Assembly (NCBI RefSeq): GCF_030819275.1
Contig: NZ_JAUTBL010000002.1
Span: 2,664,501-2,728,500, forward strand
Source of the DNA: Agrobacterium larrymoorei
Lineage (GTDB): Bacteria > Pseudomonadota > Alphaproteobacteria > Rhizobiales > Rhizobiaceae
Length of the DNA: 64,000 bases
Direction of reading: 5' to 3'
Below, one piece after another: positions 59,930 to 64,000 of the stretch. A model generated the notes under the pieces. That model did not search any database. It saw nothing but the letters and a program-made list of their open reading frames with translations, and had not been told where the DNA came from. The first letter of the stretch is position 1. Each line of letters begins with the position of its first letter. A program made the translations under genes and the position numbers.

Positions 59930-60463
59930 TCAGCCTTGAGCCTTGTAGCGCTCGACAGCTTCGACGATCAGCTTCTTGGCAACGTCGACATCCTGCCAGC
60001 CGCCCATCTTCACCCACTTGCCGGGTTCCAGATCCTTGTAGTGTTCGAAGAAGTGCTCGATCTGCTTCAGCGTGATTTCCGGCAGATCGGTGTAGTTGAC
60101 GACCTTGTCGTAGCGGCGCGTCAGCTTCGGAACCGGAACCGCCAGGATCTTCTCGTCCTTGCCGCCATCGTCTTCCATGATCATCACGCCGATGGGGCGG
60201 ACATTGATGACGCAGCCTGGGACCAGCGGACGGGTATTGCAGATCAACACATCGATCGGGTCGCCATCATCCGAGAGCGTGTGCGGCACGAAGCCGTAAT
60301 TGCCCGGATAGGTCATCGGCGTGTAGAGGAAGCGATCGACGATCAGTGCGCCTGCATCCTTATCCATCTCGTACTTGATAGGATGGCCGCCGACCGGCAC
60401 TTCAACGATCACATTGACGTCTTCAGGCGGGTTCTTGCCGACGGAGATTGCATCAATACGCAT
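59930..60463 (-). CDS. ppa: Inorganic pyrophosphatase
   Basis: A 177-residue family I pyrophosphatase. '[19 protein letters not shown]' and the metal-binding signature '[10 protein letters not shown]' and '[11 protein letters not shown]' are all present. It hydrolyses pyrophosphate and drives biosynthetic reactions. Length matches the bacterial hexameric type. The gene stands alone, with a terminator after it. Confidence 0.96.
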   Translation of the reverse strand: MRIDAISVGKNPPEDVNVIVEVPVGGHPIKYEMDKDAGALIVDRFLYTPMTYPGNYGFVPHTLSDDGDPIDVLICNTRPLVPGCVINVRPIGVMIMEDDGGKDEKILAVPVPKLTRRYDKVVNYTDLPEITLKQIEHFFEHYKDLEPGKWVKMGGWQDVDVAKKLIVEAVERYKAQG

Positions 60464-60708
60464 ACTCTTTCCTTATTTCGGTGAGTTGAGGTTGATCCTC
60501 GATACTGGGAAAGGCAGCGCTTTGCAACATTGCCCGCCGCGAGCCGGGCGCTTTTGTCGAACCAAGAATGGGCGCAGCTTAAAGGATTGAGAGTGTTACA
60601 AGAAACAAGGGGCAAGAAGTCTGGGGACGTGCTGTGCCGACGTCATAGGATCAGTCGCAGCGTGCTGCTCGCAATCGTTGCAGGGATCAGGTGGCTGCTG
60701 GTGCCCGC

Positions 60709-61215
60709 TCAGCGCCAGGCAAAACCGATCTTGCGCAACTGCTTGTCGGCGAAGTCCTCCATGCCTTCGGCGATATCCTTGCCGCCATGCGAGCGGAAGA
60801 AGCGGCTGGCGACATCGCTATCTTCAAGGCACCAGGCCACCACGCCGTTGCAGCCAAGCGACTTCAACAGGCGGCGCCCCTCTTTGAAAAGAACGGTTCC
60901 AAGGCCGATACCCTGATATTCCGGGCGCAGATAAAGCTCATAGATCTCGCCATCATAGGGAAGGCCGCGGGCGCGATTGAGGCCAAGCGTCGTATAGCCG
61001 GCGATCACTCCGGCAACTTCCACCACCAGCAGCGTGGCAGATCCGCGCGCAGCCCGGCGCCACCAATCCTCGTCGCGACGATCCAGCATCTGCCAGAGCG
61101 GCTTGTGGGGAATAAGTCCCGAATAGGCCTGCTCCCAGGACAGCCGGTGGGTCTGTGCGATAGCGCCAGCGTCTTCCGGCTCAGCCCGGCGAACATCGAT
61201 GGATAACGTTTTCAT
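60709..61215 (-). CDS. GNAT family N-acetyltransferase
   Basis: A 168-residue GNAT-fold protein. Motif A for acetyl-CoA binding is 'LYLRPEYQGIGLGTVLFKEG'. The conserved 'RRAEPEDAGAIAQTH' starts the fold, and 'GVVAWCLEDSDVASRFFRS' is motif B. The substrate is unknown. It lies between ppa and typA on the same strand, with 245 bp of unassigned DNA before ppa. Confidence 0.87.
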   Translation of the reverse strand: MKTLSIDVRRAEPEDAGAIAQTHRLSWEQAYSGLIPHKPLWQMLDRRDEDWWRRAARGSATLLVVEVAGVIAGYTTLGLNRARGLPYDGEIYELYLRPEYQGIGLGTVLFKEGRRLLKSLGCNGVVAWCLEDSDVASRFFRSHGGKDIAEGMEDFADKQLRKIGFAWR

Positions 61216-61363
61216 AACGCGATTCTGGCCCCGGCCATGAAAACTTACCAGCCATAAAGGTTAACGGCAGCAAGTTTACCCACAGCCTAATCATGTGGAC
61301 GATAACGCCAAGATTAACGCTTTTTTTACCATTGAGACAAGCGGGCCCGATTCGCCCGCACAA

Positions 61364-61399
61364 AGAAAAACCCGGCTCGAGGGGTGCTCGAGCCGGGTT
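61364..61399 (-). terminator. Terminator of typA
   Basis: A perfect 12-bp stem, AACCCGGCTCGA (61369-61380) with TCGAGCCGGGTT (61388-61399), followed on the minus strand by a T run (GGGTTTTTCTTTG). It lies 28 bp after the typA stop. Confidence 0.92.
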
Positions 61400-61427
61400 C
61401 TTGGAAATACGGTTAATAGCGAGGCGA

Positions 61428-63248
61428 TCAGCCAGCCATCTTTGCCTTTTCGAAGCGCTTGCGATCGTTCGGATCGAGATGCAGCTTGCGAAGACGAAGC
61501 GACTTCGGCGTCACTTCCATCAGCTCATCATCCTGAATCCAGGACAGAGCGCGGTCGAGCGTCATGCGGATCGGCGGCGTCAGCTTCACGGCTTCATCCT
61601 TGCCTGCGGCGCGGATGTTGGTGAGCTGCTTGCCCTTCAGCACGTTGACTTCGAGATCGTTGTCGCGGGTGTGAATGCCGATGATCATGCCGGCATAGAC
61701 CTTTTCACCCGGCTCGATGATCATAGGACCACGGTCTTCCAGGTTGAACATGGCATAAGCGACGGCCTCGCCCGAGCCGTTCGACAGCAGAACGCCGTTG
61801 ACGCGGCCCGCGATCTGACCCTTGAAGGGCTGATAATCGTGGAACAGGCGGTTCATGATGGCCGTACCGCGCGTGTCGGTCAAGAGTTCCGACTGGTAGC
61901 CGATCAGGCCGCGGGTCGGGGCGTAGAACTTCAGACGAACGCGGTTGCCACCGGAAGGACGAAGCTCGGCCATTTCAGCCTTGCGCTCAGACATCTTCTG
62001 GACGACGACACCGGAATGCTCTTCATCGACGTCGATAACGACTTCTTCGATCGGCTCCAGCAGAGTGCCGTTCTCATCCTTATGCATCACGACGCGCGGA
62101 CGCGACACGGCAAGCTCGAAGCCTTCGCGACGCATGGTTTCGATCAGAACGGCAAGCTGCAATTCGCCACGACCGGACACGAAGAACGAATCCTTGCCTT
62201 CGGCTTCTTCGATCTTCAGCGCAACGTTGCCTTCGGCTTCCTTGAGCAGACGGTCGCGAATAACGCGGCTCGTCACCTTGTCGCCTTCGGTGCCAGCCAG
62301 CGGGCTGTCATTGACGATGAAGGACATGGTCACGGTCGGCGGGTCGATCGGCTGCGCCGTCATCGCTTCGGTGACCGACGGATCGCAGAAGGTATCGGCG
62401 ACGGTGCCCTTGGAAAGGCCAGCGATAGCGACGATGTCGCCTGCATGGGCTTCTTCGATCGCGGTACGCTCGATGCCGCGGAAGGCGAGGATCTTCGAAA
62501 TACGACCGGTTTCGATCGTCTTGCCGTCCTGGCCCAGAACCTTAACGGCCTGGTTCGGCTTGATCGAGCCGGATGCGATACGACCGGTGATGATACGACC
62601 GAGGAAGTTGTTGGCTTCGAGGATCGTACCGATCATGCGGAACGGACCTTCTTCGACCTTGGGCTCAGGAACGTGTTCGAGAACCAGATCGAGCAGCGGT
62701 GCGAGACCCTGATCCTTCGGACCTTCCGGGTTGACGTTCATCCAGCCATCACGACCGGAGCCGTAAAGGATCGGGAAGTCGAGCTGCTCGTCGGTCGCGT
62801 CGAGGTTTGCGAAAAGGTCGAACACTTCGTTGATGACTTCTTCGTGGCGGCCATCCGGGCGGTCGATCTTGTTGATCGCGACGATCGGGCGAAGACCGAC
62901 CTTCAGCGCCTTGGAGACGACGAATTTCGTCTGCGGCATCGGGCCTTCGGAGCTGTCGACCAGAACGATAGCGCCGTCCACCATGGAGAGGATACGCTCG
63001 ACTTCGCCACCGAAGTCGGCGTGGCCGGGGGTGTCGACGATGTTGATGCGAACACCCTTCCACTCAACCGAAGTCGCCTTGGCGAGAATGGTGATGCCGC
63101 GTTCCTTTTCCAGATCGTTGCTATCCATAACACGCTCGGCAACACGCTGGTTGTCGCGGAACGAACCAGACTGCTTCAAAAGCTCGTCAACAAGTGTCGT
63201 TTTTCCATGGTCAACGTGCGCGATGATCGCGATGTTGCGAAGGGCCAT
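61428..63248 (-). CDS. typA: Ribosome-associated GTPase TypA/BipA
   Basis: A 606-residue translational GTPase. 'IIAHVDHGKTTLVDELLKQ' is the P-loop, 'NIVDTPGHADFGGEVERIL' is G3 and 'NKIDRPDGR' is G4. The C-terminal half holds the EF-G-like domains and the TypA-specific segment 'YGMFNLEDRGP'-type 'AYAMFNLEDRGPM'. TypA assists ribosome assembly, especially in the cold and under stress. The ATG at 63248 gives 'MALRNIAIIAHVDHGK', the usual start; the frame is open 16 codons further up but not conserved. Confidence 0.97.
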   Translation of the reverse strand: MALRNIAIIAHVDHGKTTLVDELLKQSGSFRDNQRVAERVMDSNDLEKERGITILAKATSVEWKGVRINIVDTPGHADFGGEVERILSMVDGAIVLVDSSEGPMPQTKFVVSKALKVGLRPIVAINKIDRPDGRHEEVINEVFDLFANLDATDEQLDFPILYGSGRDGWMNVNPEGPKDQGLAPLLDLVLEHVPEPKVEEGPFRMIGTILEANNFLGRIITGRIASGSIKPNQAVKVLGQDGKTIETGRISKILAFRGIERTAIEEAHAGDIVAIAGLSKGTVADTFCDPSVTEAMTAQPIDPPTVTMSFIVNDSPLAGTEGDKVTSRVIRDRLLKEAEGNVALKIEEAEGKDSFFVSGRGELQLAVLIETMRREGFELAVSRPRVVMHKDENGTLLEPIEEVVIDVDEEHSGVVVQKMSERKAEMAELRPSGGNRVRLKFYAPTRGLIGYQSELLTDTRGTAIMNRLFHDYQPFKGQIAGRVNGVLLSNGSGEAVAYAMFNLEDRGPMIIEPGEKVYAGMIIGIHTRDNDLEVNVLKGKQLTNIRAAGKDEAVKLTPPIRMTLDRALSWIQDDELMEVTPKSLRLRKLHLDPNDRKRFEKAKMAG

Positions 63249-63341
63249 ATGATTAAATCTCTGAGGTTGGGGCGCTGATCGTATGGGATGCGCCAATTTA
63301 GTTTGGCGGGCTCATAACCTTTTTTTTGCAAATGCGAAAGG

Positions 63342-63362
63342 GGGGCTTACGACATAAGCCCC
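63342..63362 (-). terminator. Possible terminator of the M3 peptidase gene
   Basis: GGGGCTTA (63342-63349) pairs perfectly with TAAGCCCC (63355-63362). On the minus strand it is followed by CCTTTCGC, a weak T run. It is about 160 bp after the peptidase stop. Confidence 0.5.
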
Positions 63363-63518
63363 TTGCGAAAACGCGGTATCAGAGTTGTGTGACAGGTTTT
63401 TGCGGGATTTTGAGATTAAAGCGGGCGCGATCTTTCAGATTCGATCCTCCCGCTTTCACCCCTTCTTCGCCCACGTGTCGGTGTCGCAAGACAGCTTCAC
63501 ATGCTTGCGCGGCACGCG

Positions 63519-64000
63519 TTACGCCGCCACCAGTCCGCGCTTCTTCAGCATGGCCTCCGGGCTCGGCATCTTGCCGCGGAAGGCCTTGTAGGTCACTTCC
63601 GGATCAACCGCGCCACCGACGGAATAGACATTGTCGAGAAGCTTGCGCGCCGTTTCCGGATCGAAGGGATTGCCCGTCTCCTCGAAAGCTTCGAAGGCAT
63701 CGGCATCCAGCACTTCCGACCACATGTAGGAATAGTAACCAGCCGAATAGCCGTCGCCGGAGAACACATGCTGGAAGTGCGGCGTGGCGTGGCGCATGGT
63801 GATCGACTTCGGCATGTGGAGCGAGGACAGCACCTCCCCCTGAACCGCCATCGGATCTTCCACCTTTCCACGGGTATGGAACGCCATATCGACCAGCGCC
63901 GAGGAGGTGAACTCGACCGTGTTGAAACCGGCATTGAAGGTCTGTGCCGCCAGTACTTTGTCGAGCAGCGCCTTCGGCATCGGCTCGCCGGTTTCGTAAT
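63519..64000 (-). CDS. M3-family metallopeptidase, C-terminal part (Dcp/oligopeptidase-like; truncated by window edge)
   Basis: The frame is open to the end of the window, so the 5' part (including the zinc site) is outside. The visible 160 residues match the C terminus of peptidyl-dipeptidase Dcp and oligopeptidase A: 'YETGEPMPKALLDKVLAAQ', 'FQHVFSGDGYSAGYYSYMW', 'VLDADAFEAFEETGNPFD' and 'VYSVGGAVDPEVTYKAFRG'. These enzymes cut peptides in the cytoplasm. The Tyr-rich GYSAGYYSYMW block supplies substrate-binding tyrosines in the family. Confidence 0.9.
   Translation of the reverse strand, partial: YETGEPMPKALLDKVLAAQTFNAGFNTVEFTSSALVDMAFHTRGKVEDPMAVQGEVLSSLHMPKSITMRHATPHFQHVFSGDGYSAGYYSYMWSEVLDADAFEAFEETGNPFDPETARKLLDNVYSVGGAVDPEVTYKAFRGKMPSPEAMLKKRGLVAA

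Noticed and set aside
60464..60708. A possible small RNA or gene between ppa and the GNAT gene
   Set aside because: Short hairpins exist but no promoter-terminator pair or coding pattern could be supported.
61341..61359. GCGGGC...GCCCGC inverted repeat near the typA terminator
   Set aside because: Only six pairs and no T run; the stronger hairpin at 61364-61399 explains termination.

Overview
The window is ordinary chromosomal DNA of an alphaproteobacterium, most probably a Rhizobiaceae member close to Agrobacterium/Rhizobium. The evidence is the F1-ATPase operon atpHAGDC without F0 genes, the mdh-sucCDAB-lpdA and sdhCDAB operons, an Omp19/Inh-type lipoprotein, a mitofilin-like gene between hemD and hemY, and short palindromic intergenic repeats of a kind common in rhizobia. 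Genes are densely packed, GC-rich codon use produces long mirror reading frames on the opposite strand, and no phage, transposase, CRISPR, rRNA or tRNA was recognised.

Layout. 1-5.8 kb: 3' part of tamA and complete tamB (outer-membrane protein translocation module). 6.0-10.4 kb: two paralogous soluble PAS-PAS chemoreceptors flanking a cheW. 10.9-15.8 kb (minus): atpHAGDC. 16.1-18.8 kb (minus): a small membrane protein and priA. 19.0-21.1 kb: xerC and a TraB/GumN-type secreted protein. 21.1-21.6 kb (minus): a DUF2867-type gene broken by one in-frame stop. 21.8-24.4 kb: a BCCT osmolyte transporter and a convergent cytochrome b561. 24.5-35.6 kb (minus): mdh, sucC, sucD, sucA, sucB, then three passenger genes (MAPEG, LysE, SDR), then lpdA. 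35.7-37.5 kb: zapE and an Omp19-like lipoprotein. 37.7-41.1 kb (minus): sdhCDAB. 41.4-45.3 kb: a small secreted protein, a lysine-methyltransferase-like protein, EVE and YciI proteins, gpsA and tsaD. 45.4-51.0 kb (plus): hemC, hemD, mitofilin-like gene, hemY, terB. 51.4-52.0 kb: yggT and a DUF167 gene. 52.1-59.7 kb: a taurine gene cluster. 59.9-64.0 kb (minus): ppa, a GNAT acetyltransferase, typA and the 3' end of an M3 peptidase gene.

How the genes work together. The suc, sdh, mdh and lpd genes encode the half of the TCA cycle from 2-oxoglutarate to oxaloacetate, feeding the membrane chain that the ATP synthase uses. The regions in front of mdh and sdhC carry the same palindrome (TTACGTAAACGTAA core), which suggests common control. 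The taurine cluster encodes an ABC importer (tauABC), a taurine:pyruvate aminotransferase (tpa), a MocR regulator (tauR), a YdfG-family short-chain reductase and a TauE/SafE exporter. No sulfoacetaldehyde acetyltransferase (xsc) or taurine dioxygenase (tauD) gene is present in the window. The simplest reading is that taurine is used for its nitrogen, with the sulfonate carbon skeleton reduced to isethionate and exported. Two intergenic regions of this cluster carry matching CTGG direct repeats 22 bp apart, candidate TauR sites.

Other points worth attention are three copies of a ~90-bp palindromic repeat and two copies of a second repeat, a duplicated peptide motif at the HemY C terminus, and hairpins that divide the suc cluster into possible sub-transcripts.
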